A DNA stretch of 64,000 bases from Gloeophyllum trabeum ATCC 11539 (lineage: Eukaryota > Basidiomycota > Agaricomycetes > Gloeophyllales > Gloeophyllaceae). The notes beneath the pieces were generated by a model, which was not told where the DNA came from, did no database searches, and worked only from the letters and a program-made list of their open reading frames with translations. The stretch covers positions 763,546 to 827,545 of the forward strand of contig NW_006920424.1 in the NCBI RefSeq assembly GCF_000344685.1. Reading direction: 5' to 3'. Shown here one piece after another: positions 23,851 through 36,253 of this stretch (position 1 is its first letter; each line of letters opens with the position of its first letter). Position numbers and translations under genes: made by a program.

Positions 23851-26800
23851 ATGTCAGAGGAACCCGCTGCAGAAAAGCCTTCGACGTCGGTCTTGAAGGA
23901 ACGGCGCTTCAAGCTTAGCAGGTTCGTAAGAACCCCTCTAGAGTCTCACCAAGACAGTATTAATAAAGGTGCATAAAATAGGGCCTGCGACCGATGTCGG
24001 TGAGCTGAGCGCCTTTCAGTGACTCAGCTTGCAAAGAGTTAACGCAGAGGATTCTGCAGTCGCCGGAGGATCAAATGTGACGAGGGACATCCATGTCAAG
24101 CATGTCTTAACTCAAACTCTGCTTGCACTTTCGAGGAGCCGGGGAAGAGAAGTCACCCTCACAAGTCCAAGTGCGCACTTTCCATCTCGCATGAGATTAT
24201 AGCTCTGACGGTCTGGTAGGAGGACTGCGACCCTGGAGGATAGGATGCACCACTTGGAGAGTCTGATACAGGCAATCCCGCCGTCTGTCTTTGCTGCCGC
24301 AATGGCTGCCTCATCCTCCCAAACACCTCCCCCCGATCCCCGAAATAGCCCGCATACCTCTTTTGCTTCATCCACTCATACTTATCCCTCCGGCGTCCCC
24401 CCTAATGCGTTTCCTCTCACTAATCCGTCTACTCACTTCATGCGCGGGCGGTCGGGTTCCAGACAGTCAAGTCCGAATGACTCCCTTGGCTCTTTACTAG
24501 GACATACGCCTCAACAACGCGCAAGGGCGAGCACCGTGACATCAACTGATGACCTAGTTGAGGAGACCGCTCGAATGTCTCTATCACCTTCGTATCTCTA
24601 TCTGGACGATGAAGGATATACGCGGTGGCAGGGAGAAACTTCGGGTATGCCTCTTCTTGACCTGCTTGTTGATCGTAGTGCGGCAGCGGTGCGGCGGGAA
24701 GAACGAGAGGCGAGTCCTCAAGCGTCATGGAGTGACCGGAAGGACCATATCACGACGGAGGATTGGTTCCCTGACCGAACTCCTCGGAGGACGGATATCA
24801 ATCCTGAGATGCTATGGAAACTTATCACTTCTATCATATCTCCGGACCTCATGGACAGGTCGGTATTGTGGATGTCTCGTCACGATATTGGCCTTATCAC
24901 TTCTGCATTACAGCCTTGTACAGTGCTATCTATCCACGTCCTATTATCTGCTCCCCTTTTTGCATGTGCCAACATTCCTTTCGGTAAGTCAGCTGATTCT
25001 TCTTATTGTGTTTGGTCCATTGACTTGGGTCGCCGAAGGATTACGGTAATCCTCAAAAATGGGGCGAGCCCGGCTTCGCGGCCTTCATTGTAGCTATATG
25101 CTGCCTGTCGTCTCGACATATTGATGACCCGCGTGTCCGAGCTGACCCCAACGATGGCGTCTCCGCCGGTGTTCAATGGTTTGAGTTATTTGCCCGGCTA
25201 CGGACGCTACCAACAGCCGACCGACCGACACTTTACACCATTCAGGCCGTTCTAGTTGCTGGGGTGTACGCTGTCGGGCTTGGAAAGCTGTCCAGGGCGT
25301 TCGCATTGCTTGCCGAGTCGATTACCCTCTCCATCGACGCTGGTCTGCACCGCTCTGCTGATGCCTACGATATCTTCGATCCTGTGGAGGAGGAAGTGCG
25401 AAAACGCACGTTCTGGAGCGTATATTTATGGGATAAACAAGCGTGCGCACACTTCGGCCGTCCGCCCATGATCAGACTCAGGGATTGCGACGTATCGGCC
25501 CCCGCAAAAGTGGACGACGAATACATCACCCGGGAAGGCATCGGCGTGCAGCCCCCAGACGTCGAACCCCGCATGAGCGCCTTCGGTAGCATCATCCAGA
25601 TGTTCATCGTCCTGGAGTCTGTGCTTGACGCGCCCCCGTCTCACAAATTCGGAGAACAATGCGCGTTCATGTCCCGAGTGACGTCCATATTATCCGGGTT
25701 CAAGCGACCACGGGACATGCGGGATGAGGAGGCGCTGCTGGACGAGATTTGCCGGAATGTTCCACCTCATTGGGCGCACTCCGTGGAGACGATGGCGAGC
25801 GACGATGTGATCCGTGTAACACAGGCGGAACGGCTGCACTGTATCGAGCAGTTCATCCGCATGTTGATCCACCGGCATCGGTTCTCGGAGCGTGTGGCGG
25901 AGCGGACGTACAATGGGTCTGACGAAGAACAGAACGAGGAAGAGCTCGAGGCGATGCGAGCAGCCCATGCGTGTGCTCTGCAGATTGTTTCGGCACACCT
26001 GCACGTTGCTACAAAAGGCCTGATGACATACTGTACGCCGTTATTCCTGCGTCCTCCGTCAATACGTTTCTCTCACACAGGTCCCAGATGGTGTCCATGT
26101 TATCCACCAGCTCACGCAGGCTGGGAGGACGCTTGTCGCTATTTTGGTCAATAGCCATCATGATTCCATGCGACCATCAGTTGGCAGTGCTTTGGATGCC
26201 TTGCGTTCATGCGTTGGTCTGCTCAGGCGCTTCAGTGGGCGCTATGTATGCGGAATGCGATCAGGGGATCTTATGGAGGAGTTCTGTCGATGTACGTCGC
26301 AACACTTGCTCCTGCTCTCAAGTCTTTTACTAATATATCGTGACGCATTCCAGTAACTCAAATCCCTCTGGACTCTCAAGCTCGAGCAGGAGAGGGAGGC
26401 AATAACACACGGCCTCCTTGGATAAGGCCAGTACGGAAGAAGACTCCGTCTACTGTGAGGTCGAATGGCAGCTCCAGCGACACCCCATCACAACACAACA
26501 GTCCCGAGGACTTCTCATCGGAAATGTTCATCGATGGAGTCTCTGGAAATGGAACCGCCATAGCCAATGCTTTCTCTCCGAAAAATGTCGGCTCCTCGGT
26601 ACCGCGACAGGACACGCAGTCGCCCTACACATTCCTGAACCCAATGCCTGGGCGAAGTAGTGATGCGTCCATACCCATGTCTCCGAACGACTTCATGGCC
26701 TTGCTCAATGATGGAGGACTGGACATGGCATCGCTATTCTCCTCACCCGCCGAGTTCACATCCCCCGGATTAATGGCTGAATCACCCACTGCGGCAGGCA

Positions 26801-26868
26801 GTGTCTATGGCGCTCCCATCTCACCATCGACGAATGGTAACGGCCTCATGGGTGTCTTTCCACCGTGA
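23851..26868 (+). CDS. Zn2Cys6 fungal-specific transcription factor
   Basis: Eight exons (23851-23921, 23982-23999, 24060-24170, 24220-24858, 24914-24983, 25039-26032, 26088-26291, 26354-26868) encode 873 aa. Exon 2 is only 18 nt and carries part of the zinc cluster. The DNA-binding domain runs from [20 protein letters not shown] through a final Cys (about residues 25-51), spacing C-x2-C-x6-C-x5-C-x2-C-x6-C. A linker and short helix ([19 protein letters not shown]) follow, typical of dimerisation. A Fungal_trans middle homology region spans about residues 290-660, with [15 protein letters not shown] and a large helical core. The C-terminus is Ser/Pro/Asn-rich and probably activating. It binds DNA as a nuclear regulator; targets cannot be deduced. 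The exon 6/7 junction is the least certain splice. The neighbouring flippase gives no regulatory hint. Confidence 0.9.
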
Positions 26869-27410
26869 AGTCGAATTTGCGTCTGGATTCATCTGGTTTA
26901 GTCTGTTTTCCCTGAGTGTTTTTTTGGGGTCGCTTTGTCTGCATCATCTGTAGCTTCATTCACGCGCCGTCAACCATCAGCATTGTTGTATTTGTGGTAA
27001 TTAGCTCTCATGAACAAGTTCGTCAGCAGTCACCTTCCGGACTGCCTCGGCCAGTGGCCTCACGCCGCGTACATATCTCGTGCTGTTACTGTACGCACTG
27101 ATGGAAACCGTGACAACAGTACTAGACCGTCTCCCGACTGCAATCGTTTCTTAGCGGGGTCCAGCGGCAGGTGCCGCCTCGCTTTTTACTTATAATCCCT
27201 GGATTGAGGCCATGAAACTGTTCATGACTTAGCAACACAGGAGGTTGGTTGAACTGAGAGATGCCGTGCCATCGAATGTCGGAACTGCCTGAGAGGAGTT
27301 AATCGCGTGCGAACGAACATGGACCGCACGCCGAATCGTAAATGAGGTATACATTAACATTGGACGCTCAGCATCACTTACAGGTACATCCCCTGACAAG
27401 AACGACCGTA
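26869..27410. other. Convergent intergenic region, about 0.5 kb
   Basis: 3' flanks of the Zn2Cys6 gene (plus) and the F-box-like gene (minus). Nothing else is recognised. Confidence 0.5.
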
Positions 27411-29297
27411 CTAGCGCACAACATCGACACCGACTATATCGACATATCGGATCCTATCAACGAAGCATGAATCAAAAAACTGAGAAACATTCCATGGTTT
27501 GATCGACTTCGCGTTCTCTCCAGCGTGCTCACCGTCATCCTCGTCTTCGTCCTCATCCTCATCGCTCGGAATCATGCTGCCCATATCGACAGAATCAAAG
27601 AAAACGTCCATATCACCGCCGACACTCATGCTGAGGGCCATCATATCTGCCTCCCACTCCTGTCCTATATCCCTACCCTGCCCGAACAGTTCCAATCGCG
27701 TCTCTTCCAGGAAAAGCCCCTCGGCAGTTCGATCTGCGAGGATCTCCTCCACCACGTCAAGCTGCTCCTGAATGCCTGTGACATGAAGCCTCTTGAGGTT
27801 CGGGCAAATATGTCTGGATTCCGCTGGAGGACTGGACCGTGGCTTTAGTGACTGAATCGCCGGTAGTGACATAGTGTCGATAGATAAGGCTTGCAGGTTC
27901 CGCAACTTTGAGAGAAGATTTGCCAGCGGCTCGGATTGCTGCAGTTGAAGGCGACGCAATCTCAGCTGCTCAAGAGCTGGAAAGGGTATCGCATCTGTGC
28001 GAAGGCTCCCATTATCTCTGGTACCTCCGAGCCAGTTTATGAGGTCTGTCGCGTCGTCTTCGCCAGAACTGATAGGATGGCCGGCGTCCTCCAGCTCCAG
28101 ATTCTCGAGTTCCCTTGCTACGAGCATCTTCAACACTTGCATCGAGACGTGCGAGTCCACGTATCCGACGCATAGGGTCCTCAGATTACTGAGTGCTACG
28201 GTGCGTGATTCCAGTATGTCCGAGTCCTCGATATTTTCTGGGTCCCAAATTGGACCGCTAGCTTGTAAGATGAGCTTGGATAACTGCGGGCATGCTTCCA
28301 GCAGTCGGACGAACTGGTGGAGCTTCGGCATGACGTCTCGACAGTGGTAAGATAGTTCCAGGGTCTTGATGGCGGCACACGGGGACGGGATATGGGTGTC
28401 GGGCGGCGGCGGCAGGCGAGACCAGTCTAAGTGCACTCCCGATAAAAGCAGTCGCTTTAATCTCGGTATACACGAGAATAGATTCCCGTCCTGCTGCGAG
28501 ATGACGAGTGGCAATGGAGCCGGGTCTCGCATGTTCTCCGGATAGAATATCGGCGAGTAACATGCGTACTCATTGCACCGCATGAATGTAAGAGACTCCA
28601 AAAGAGGAGCAACGATAATCGATAGATTTGAAGCACCTGAATACGTTTGGATGAAGTGAGGCTTGCTCAAGCAGTCGAGAATAGCGTGCATGGGCGCGTA
28701 TATATCGCTGAGGATGATGAGTGAACGCCATCTGGAGACGTATTTCAAGAGATACGCTAGGGATCCTCGCGCATCTACAGGTAAGAAGGACTTCCAATTG
28801 AGCTGGCTGATGAAATAATTATGAGTGGCTCAGTGGCGCAGGTAAGGTCAGTGAACGTACTCCTCCGACCCTTCGGGCTCCGTGAAGTCCCATTGCGGGT
28901 CCCTGGCATCTATGAGAATGTCTATCGGTGATGACTGTGACCTAGAGATGTATAGTCCTAGTCGACGGGTGTCGAGGTATCTGTTACGGACCTGGGGTGA
29001 CCTAGCGTCCCCAGGCCACTGTCCCGCTGAATAGCGAGGATCTTCATCGCTCTTGACAATATCTGCCTTTGTTACGCAGATGTTGGTCCACAACTCCAGC
29101 GTAGACAATGCGACTTGACGCCAATGTCTGCAAACCTGGGCCACTGTAGTTGGCAGGTCGGTGCGGAAGCGATGGATATCCCATTCCTCGCCGAATTCGT
29201 ACCACCGCTTTTCGTTAGAGCTTGTGTATGTTCCGAGAATGAAGATATAAGAAAGCAGTTCGACGGGGAGATTGTCGATCGAGGAAGGCGAAGTCAT
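27411..29297 (-). CDS. F-box-like protein with leucine-rich C-terminus
   Basis: Two exons (29297-28861, 28806-27411) with a 54-nt intron (donor GTACGT) give 610 aa. The N-terminus IDNLPVELLSYIFILGTYTS is an F-box-like motif, followed by VAQVCRHWRQVALSTLELWT, the second helix pair. The rest is a series of irregular leucine-rich segments (FPALEQLRLRRLQLQQ, LRNLQALSIDTMSL), then an acidic run near the C-terminus. Such proteins recruit substrates to SCF ubiquitin ligases through Skp1; the LRR part would choose the substrate. Agaricomycetes carry very large expansions of this family and individual targets are unknown. A second member lies at 45.8 kb. Confidence 0.85.
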
Positions 29298-29691
29298 TTG
29301 TTACTAGATGGTCGACAATAAAATGGAAGACAAACGGACGAACGGAAAGAGTATAATAGCCTTGAGCCACTCGGACCCACTGCCCTTTCCCCCTCATATT
29401 TGATAGTCGTAGACAAAAGGCCAAGTCTCAGATGGCATCACACAGATGGCCATTGTTCCTCGGCAAGTCGTCGGTTCCAGACGTGTCGCGCGAATCACGT
29501 GGCTCAAATGACAGACACGTGACTGGAACGCGCCTCAGCACCAAGCAATAACGCTGATTATTCGGTTCCAGCTTGATTTCGAGGGAAGTGTACCTCAATT
29601 AAAGCTCAACAACATATGGCAGCGGCCGATAACGACCTGTTCAGCGGGCGCGTGCATCAACTATAGTCCCTCTAGTGACATGTCCATCCCC
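29298..29691. other. Intergenic region, about 0.4 kb
   Basis: Promoter side of the F-box-like gene and 3' flank of the SMP-30-like gene, both minus strand. Nothing else is seen. Confidence 0.45.
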
Positions 29692-31315
29692 TTAAGGATA
29701 CGCCAGATCAATGCCCTGAGCCTGGATCCTGGCGAGATATATTGTGGTCTCGTCTAGGATAACGAGGCGACCAGGACCCGCAAATATCATGTTTGCTGAG
29801 GTGGAGTTCAGGAAGAACTTGCCGATTAAGGTACCCTCCGAGTTCCAGACCTGGGTGATGATGCGTCATTTTAGTCTGCCCCCCTCCCAGGAGTTGAAAC
29901 GGACCTGAATACCGTCTCCACAGCCGGAGTAGACATTACCAAGCGAATCAACTTGAATACCGTCGGGGACACCCGCGTCGGCGTATGCGAAGACGCGTCG
30001 GTTGGTGAAGGCTTGGGTGAGAGGGTCGATATCGAAGGCGTAGCTGTTATACGGAGATAAGTGGACATGACAAGGCGTTGGATTTTAATTCATGAGAATG
30101 GTTAAGAGCTTACATCGTTGCCGGAAGGGTCTGATCAAAACCCTCGAAGCCACCAGAAACTCCAGTATCCGTCCTGGGATATGCTTACCGTAAGCCGCGA
30201 TACAGGCACTGGCACAGTAATACTCACACGTATGCTACCGTTTCGGAGGGATTGAATGCAACACCATTGCACTTGTTGAAACCATCCGCTACGACCTTGA
30301 CCGCCCCCGTGGCCGGATTGTACCGGTAAACCTGCGTTGGCAAACCGGGAGCGGGGCGGAACTGATTGAGATATCCGTAACTGGCGCGTCGCCACTGGTC
30401 AGATCCATTCATTTGAATATACACCCGCGCTCACGTTGGATCGGTGAAAAAGATGTTCCCACTCTGTCTGTGAATCTTCACGTCGTTCAAAGAATTGAAT
30501 TGACGGCCAAAGTAGTTATCCAAAAGGACTGTCACGTTGTAGGGGGGGTTCGGGTTCACCAAGGCCAGGGAGGGTGGAAATAGCGCGCGTCCGGACGTCA
30601 CCAGTACCAGGTTTCCGTAGTAGGGACCAGTGCCGCCGTTGGTCATTTGGATGGTGTCGGCCAACGGCAGCTTCACGCAGATCTTACATGTCTGACAGGA
30701 CTTGGGGGGGAAAGTCGCTCACCTCTGTAACTTGGACATTCACATTGGCTGGCGTAGTGCCGGCGGCGCTGACGGCACTCTCCACTTCCGTCATACTGAT
30801 CTTACCAACGACGCTGTTGTTGTACCAGTTGCTGTAGCCCAGGGTACCTCCATCATTACTCGTGAAGAAGACCTCGTCGAGCTCTGGGACATATATAGGT
30901 GCTTCGTGAGCGAAGGCGAAGCCTGGATTGTAGGCGATGCTCTGGATAGACGGGGATTCGCCGAGCACCGTGGTGACGAACGAGGGGTCAAAGATCTGGA
31001 AAAAAGGTGCGGTCGCGTTCGTAGGGTTGAAGTAGCCTGTCACTGAATTATTCCTGAAGGTATCGTTCTCGCCAATAACGGCAAACGAGAAAGGATCGAG
31101 ATACTACAAGTTGAGTTAGTTCAATTCACGACGGGTAATCGCCACGGTGACACGGGTGTACGGAAAAGACTAGTCGCCGGTTGACATACCACGGACTGAG
31201 GAGGTAGCGGGACAGGAAGTGTCCAGCGCTTTTCGACCTCTGCCGACACAGACCTGACATGGATCAGGCCCGCCAGTATGGCCACGGCCACCGCAAGCGT
31301 CGCTCGTATGGCCAT
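29692..31315 (-). CDS. Secreted SMP-30/gluconolactonase-like protein
   Basis: Seven exons (31315-about 31190, 31103-30723, 30670-30435, 30380-30228, 30173-30114, 30043-29905, 29850-29692) give about 417 aa. The exact 3' base of exon 1 is uncertain by one. An N-terminal signal peptide is clear (MAIRATLAVAVAILAGLIHV, then SVSA as a likely cleavage site). The body is a six-bladed beta-propeller of the SMP-30/gluconolactonase/LRE group: LNDVKIHRQSGNIFFTDPTY carries the conserved Asn/Asp metal ligands, and GVAFNPSETVAYVTDT and GVPDGIQVDSVGNVY are the following blades. Members hydrolyse sugar lactones or related esters using a divalent metal. Several N-x-S/T sites fit secretion. Substrate is unknown. 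Confidence 0.87.
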
Positions 31316-32954
31316 CTTGAGATCCGGAGAATCCAGCACCAGTACCACCTGCCGCAGAGCAGGCTAGGCGCGAAAGTCGATGGGGGAAAGACACCGGCTT
31401 AGATACCTTCATGACCTATCTGCTGAGCTCATAATATGGGAAGAGCAAGAATTTCCGGGGATATTCCTCGACGTATTCTTACGGCGCGCCGAGCAGCTGA
31501 CCTGCCCGACAGTGATCAGGAGCGCCGGAAGAATTCCGTCAGGCGTACGCGATTATCCCACAAGTATGCCGGGATGGCGTCCTATGGCAAAGCAGAAGAC
31601 GCACTGTAAGCCCTTGACGTCATAAAGAAAATAATATATGAGGATATCGTCTAAGGGCTAAGTGTACGTAAAAGGACAGAGTCAACGTATGTTTGACAGA
31701 CGAAGAGGAGGCGAGTGTTCGAGTTGGTCGAGCCAGTAGCCTGGATATTTGAGAAAGTGGTCGACGGTGTAAAAATCTGCCAGGAAGGAGGACTCAGAAG
31801 AGGCGCAGAGTGTAACGTGGACAGCAGAAGCGATCCCGGGCCGCCATAGCCGAGCTTCGGAAGCTTCACGCGATACGATTGTCGAGCAAAAAACATCCGT
31901 ACGTATCCGACATTGGCCCGTGGTATAATTGTGCACTTGCGCTCCTATAATGAAGAAAATCAGGCGATGGTACTAGCACTTGTTCAACACGATGGGCGCA
32001 TTCGATGAAAAATACTCATCTCTTCACCGGATACAATTCCTAAGCTGCAAGGACCTTCTCTACTCTGTCGAGGCCGCAGGGCATGACCTCTTGGGTGGGG
32101 GGGAGTGGGGGACGGCGACCATTCCACGCCCTCAACGGCATCAAGACATGCAAACGGTAGTCTGATTGAGCAGTCTCGAAAGCTCCAAGTCATTCGCCTT
32201 ACACAGTAGCAAATCCAAGTATTCACCATCCTCGCATCTGGGTAAAAGAATGGGAATTTGAAGGGGTTTGCCTATCAGCTCTATAGCCGCCGAATATCAC
32301 GCTGGCCGGGTTCAGGGGGTTCAGGCGTATAACAATGCGTGGTCTGCACACCTGAACTGAACAGTATAGACCGCGTCAAACCACACAGTATGAGAAGAAC
32401 TTGTACATGGACGTACTCTGGTCCGCTGTCAAGCGTTAGCACACGCATACACGCCACCCCTGGCACGATGGCCTTTCGGGAAAAGAGGGAGACCGATTGA
32501 CACGGGACCCTTCCTATGCAATTCCCAGCACTGACAGTTCTTCTCGTAATATTCGTGAATTCCGTGAACAGCGCGCAACTGATGAAGCATTCATGAGGGA
32601 CAAAGTGTCTGCGCATGTACGCCGGGCTGTGGCTGCAATGTGGCAAGCCTCTACTAACCGACAACATTTTTCCCACGGCCTTTGCTACAGTGTGAGGCGC
32701 TCAAAACCGACCACTCGGCAATAGGCGAGCCGCGGATCCTATCACGATCGTGAGAAAAGACTTTTAGGTCCCGAAAACCAGACCAATCGATTCCTTTTCA
32801 CGAGAGCTTTCGAGCCATCTGATTATTTTCTCGAAATTCCGAGTTTTAAGAATTTAATCCTTCACATATTTGAATTTGGGTCGGAGATGTAGCGGAGTTA
32901 CCATAAAGGGGAGCTTTGTAATCACGGCCAGGGTAGCCGAGCCACGTGCCTGGC

Positions 32955-32965
32955 TAGGGTTAGGG
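32955..32965 (+). repeat. Two-unit TTAGGG-like tract
   Basis: The sequence reads TAGGGTTAGGG, the same unit as fungal telomeres, but only two copies. That is too short to claim a relic telomere. Confidence 0.35.
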
Positions 32966-33210
32966 TGAAGGCACTACTTGCTTTGGACGTGTGGCCCGGT
33001 GTGGGACACTCCCTATCGCAGGAATTCCATCGGAGACCCCCATTTACGTCCTATACAACCATATTTGAGTGATCAGGACGCAGCTGGCTCCCAAATAAAT
33101 GAGGTTACGCTCGGTGACCCCATATTTGAACGCTTACGTAAGCACCCAAAAAAATGAAAATGCAGGATTACGCGTCTTTTGGCCAGGTTTATGTTTCAAA
33201 TTTTTTTCTC

Positions 33211-33225
33211 GCCGCCTACGGCGGC
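33211..33225. repeat. Perfect GC-rich hairpin in AT-rich flanks
   Basis: GCCGCC, three-base loop TAC, then GGCGGC form a six-pair stem directly after a T7 run and before ATAATTAA. A stable hairpin in AT-rich DNA occurs near Helitron 3' ends and in terminators, but the CTRR end expected of a Helitron is not present. Confidence 0.6.
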
Positions 33226-33670
33226 ATAATTAAGGTGCCACAGAGGTGCCGACTCTTAGTGACATACACTGTACGCGCCTTCACTTGTGTTTGTGTCGGG
33301 ATCAAAACTGCTGCCCATCAATGATGCTTGGACGGTTGAACTTGAGTAGCGGTCGATCACTTATTCAATGCACCGAGCAATGCCCTGCTCACTTCGAAGT
33401 CGATTCGGTGAGGTCAGTGAAGGGTTGTAGCGCTTGCAAATGCCCGCAGCGGGACCTATATACGGGCCCTTTTCCAACATAAGGAATACTAAGCCTCGTG
33501 ACAAAAATGAGGACCATGATTTGTCCTCACTGGACACTCGCTTATTCGGAGAATCCTAGGACTTGCCCTTGAGGTATGTCCCTGTGACGAATGAACCACA
33601 ACAGTACAGTAGCTAACGTAATTATAGAGTCACTGTACTCGCTGCGCGAGCAGCCAGAATTGAACTCACG

Positions 33671-33690
33671 CTCAAGAGTCTACTCTTGAG
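33671..33690. repeat. 8-bp inverted repeat
   Basis: CTCAAGAG, four-base loop TCTA, CTCTTGAG form a perfect 8-bp stem. The flanks do not fold as a tRNA when read on either strand. Confidence 0.55.
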
Positions 33691-34234
33691 CTTGCCTTAA
33701 ATTGAAGATATATACCTTCTCAAGACGCCTGCACGCCATCGGATGCGAGGGGATCACGATTGCCACCGTCACTGGTTAGGGTGACGCAGCCCTTCTGCCG
33801 ACGGTTCGTGCTATGTATATGTTGTACAGGTAGAGCAAGTTTCGTTAATCCGCTTGGGTCGAGACTAAACCAAGTCAAGATCCTCCGCTCGGACTGATGC
33901 TGGCTCTGACCGAGATCTTTCGTATCTGAAGCTTCTCCAGCTTATAGATACGCTACATTGATAACCTCATTATCGGCGCGTTGATTGGCCTCGGGATCTC
34001 TTAGAAGCAGTCCATTGGGGCTTGGCGGCACACAGTGTTCTTTCCTATGCCGTATGCCCATGGGAATGGGGTGCCCTCGCGCTGCGCCCTAAGCTTCATG
34101 AAGCGCTCCTACTTAACGTCCTTGCTTGTCATAGGACCCTTTCCTCTTGCGACGGCCATCAGGACCGTTCAACGCAGAGCCACCCGGAATTCTTGCGCGG
34201 TAGGCCGTCACGGCGTCTTCTCTACTAATGAGAG

Positions 34235-35704
34235 ATGCTCGAACCGCTGGCTCTGATTGACTGGAGTGATCCCGGCGAGATTGAACGAGATGCGGGTATC
34301 TACGAGAAGGTCATGGCATTTTTCATGGGGATCTATGGGTTCGTGATCTGCGTGCGGTGTAGCTATGTCTAACTTCTCCGTACCAGATACGATTTTCTGC
34401 AAACCTTATGGTTTGAATGGTGGATCATAACAGGGAAAGTTCACTTCAAATGGCCCTATGTGAGTATTCTCGTACCGTCTGCCTGGGTGGTGTCTGATGT
34501 CGTCGCCAAGATTCCGTACTTCTTAGGTCGTTATTCCGTTATTGCCATGTTCGCGGTCCTGTGAGATTCCTGCGCATAGCTTCCTCACTAGCATGGATTC
34601 ATTCGGTTCCTCAACAGGAACAAGCTGGACTACCACTCAATTATGGCTGAGTGCGATGGTGTGTGCGATGTCTGTAAGAGTATCGCGACCCCTTCCCTAA
34701 CCAAACAAGATAGTGGAGTATAAATTTATAGCAGTGCGTGGAACTTCTGCTTCGGTTACAGCTGGTCATGGACCTTTCGTTAGGTGACCTTTATGCTCGG
34801 AACTGGCTGCGCTTCGTTAAATCTTGCCATACGGACGTGAGCACGTCTCCCTGTGGTCTTTACGTCGCTGTCCTCACGTCTACGGACTAAGGGCTCTCAT
34901 ATGGAAGTACAAGGGGTATGCAGTGACGACTCTCATTGCAATAGCGGCCGTTCATTGGTACTGTGTTATCAATGGTGAGTCGACCCCGCTTTTTGTCCGT
35001 CGCTTAGTGTCCGTCGCTTAGACCAACGGTCCTGTCTGGATAGCTGCTGTGAAATTTATTCGGACGGACTATGATAGCTTCTTCGGCGCTTGCCTCATCG
35101 TCCAAACACATCAGGACGCACTCACCGCCTTATATATCGCCAGTAAGGGCTCTTGGTCTCCCAGCCGAGTTAAATCTGATTTATCACTGCAGCCTTGATA
35201 TTCGATATGCTCATTCTGATTGCCAGTATCGTTGGGCTATTGAGGGGGAGCTCCGACATGCGCGGTTGGCATATGCACGATATAAGAAGAGTTTTATTTC
35301 GGCAAGGCATCGAGTACTTCCTCCTTACCTCTCTTGTCAACACGTCATCTGTGGTCAGTATCTCATCAACCATTTGTTAGATGGGCAATTCATGCTGTGG
35401 CTTTGGTATTAGGTTTTCGCGAGGTTGAATTACAATAGTAAGCTCCCCAATCGCGCCGCCCATCATGCCGGACTAATTGATTGTGTGGCCAGCTATCATG
35501 GACATCATTTTGAGCGTACCAGGTGCGCATCCCTTATAACTCTCTAGCCCTTACGCTAAAGGCGTTCTCCAGCCTTAGTGATCAGGTAGGATCACTTACG
35601 AGGGTGACGGAAGGCTATCCGCTCATCATTCGATTAGCATGATCGCTTCCTGCCACTGCGTCACATCACTTATACTCACATATCAAGAGCTCGAGAAACA
35701 GTAG
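34235..35704 (+). CDS. Multi-pass membrane protein of an Agaricomycete family (copy 1)
   Basis: Thirteen short exons (34235-34338, 34387-34459, 34511-34560, 34618-34658, 34714-34733, 34784-34836, 34892-34974, 35044-35142, 35193-35353, 35413-35437, 35493-35522, 35573-35585, 35638-35704) join in phase to 272 aa with about seven hydrophobic helices. The N-terminal LQTLWFEWWIITGKVHFKWP signature, IPYFLGRYSVIAMFAVL, GCASLNLAIRT, ALYIATLIFDMLILIA, IEYFLLTSLVN and a C-terminal SVPALVISMIASC follow the pattern of a large family common in mushrooms (related to DUF6533/DUF6534-type membrane proteins). Topology resembles a 7-TM receptor but no ligand or function is known. The paralogue at 43.0-44.3 kb shares exon phases in the first part, supporting both models. 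Small exons make individual boundaries less certain. Confidence 0.72.
34994..35021 (+). repeat. 14-bp exact tandem duplication with two splice-acceptor-like ends
   Basis: TGTCCGTCGCTTAG occurs twice back to back inside intron 7 of the membrane-protein gene. Each copy ends in TTAG, but only the later acceptor (GGATAG at 35043) keeps the reading frame, so the duplicated AGs appear unused. Confidence 0.75.
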
Positions 35705-36253
35705 GTGAAGGAGTGAAATATGTCGGCCCTCGTTTAATTGACGGGGCCTGTATAGAGAAGAAGGACACGAGGTTCGGGTAATCGTGGACTCTGAGGAGCC
35801 TCCACTTACCAGTCGTATCGACATCCCGCCGTAAGTTATATCTACTTGTAATCTTCCTCATGGAATTGACCGCCGTCAAGGCCTTCCAGTGCCGGCACAT
35901 CCGTGAACGGCGTGATCCGAGGGAGCACAGAGGGAAGATGCTCTGCGCATGGGAATGCACGGACACCTACCAGAGGGTCCCACTTGGAAGTCCCGCCGGC
36001 GATGTCAAGAGTTCCCATCCCTCGCAAGGGCAGTGAGAATTGAAGGAGTACTGCCCGTTATGAATTCTTGTTCCGGCAGCTCAGTTCCAGGGGATCTAGG
36101 TAATGTCACTCGAGCGCCGCGAATGCAGTCAACACTTCAGTGTCTGCCCTGTGGCCCTGCACTACTTGACAGAGTACTTCCGAGCGCTCGAGTGTAGGGC
36201 AAATAGACAAGGGTATCCTATGCATGTCGTAAATATGAATAGCAGGCAAAATA

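Larger units (their letters stand above)
31316..34234. other. Long intergenic region, about 2.9 kb
   Basis: No gene is supported on either strand. It contains an AT-rich island (about 32760-33240) with a G/C hairpin and a two-unit TAGGG tract, and a palindrome at 33671. Composition and lack of frames suggest remnant mobile or non-coding DNA, but no transposon protein is visible. Confidence 0.5.

Noticed and set aside
32955..32965. Interstitial telomere
   Set aside because: Only two repeat units; chance or a common motif is sufficient.
32740..33240. Helitron
   Set aside because: A hairpin is present but no CTRR end follows it, and no RepHel coding sequence is visible.
33655..33700. tRNA gene around a T-loop-like sequence
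   Set aside because: No acceptor or anticodon stem can be formed around it.
34892..35142. Frameshift making membrane-protein copy 1 a pseudogene
   Set aside because: Apparent phase clash disappears when the acceptor at 35043 is used instead of the duplicated TTAG sites.
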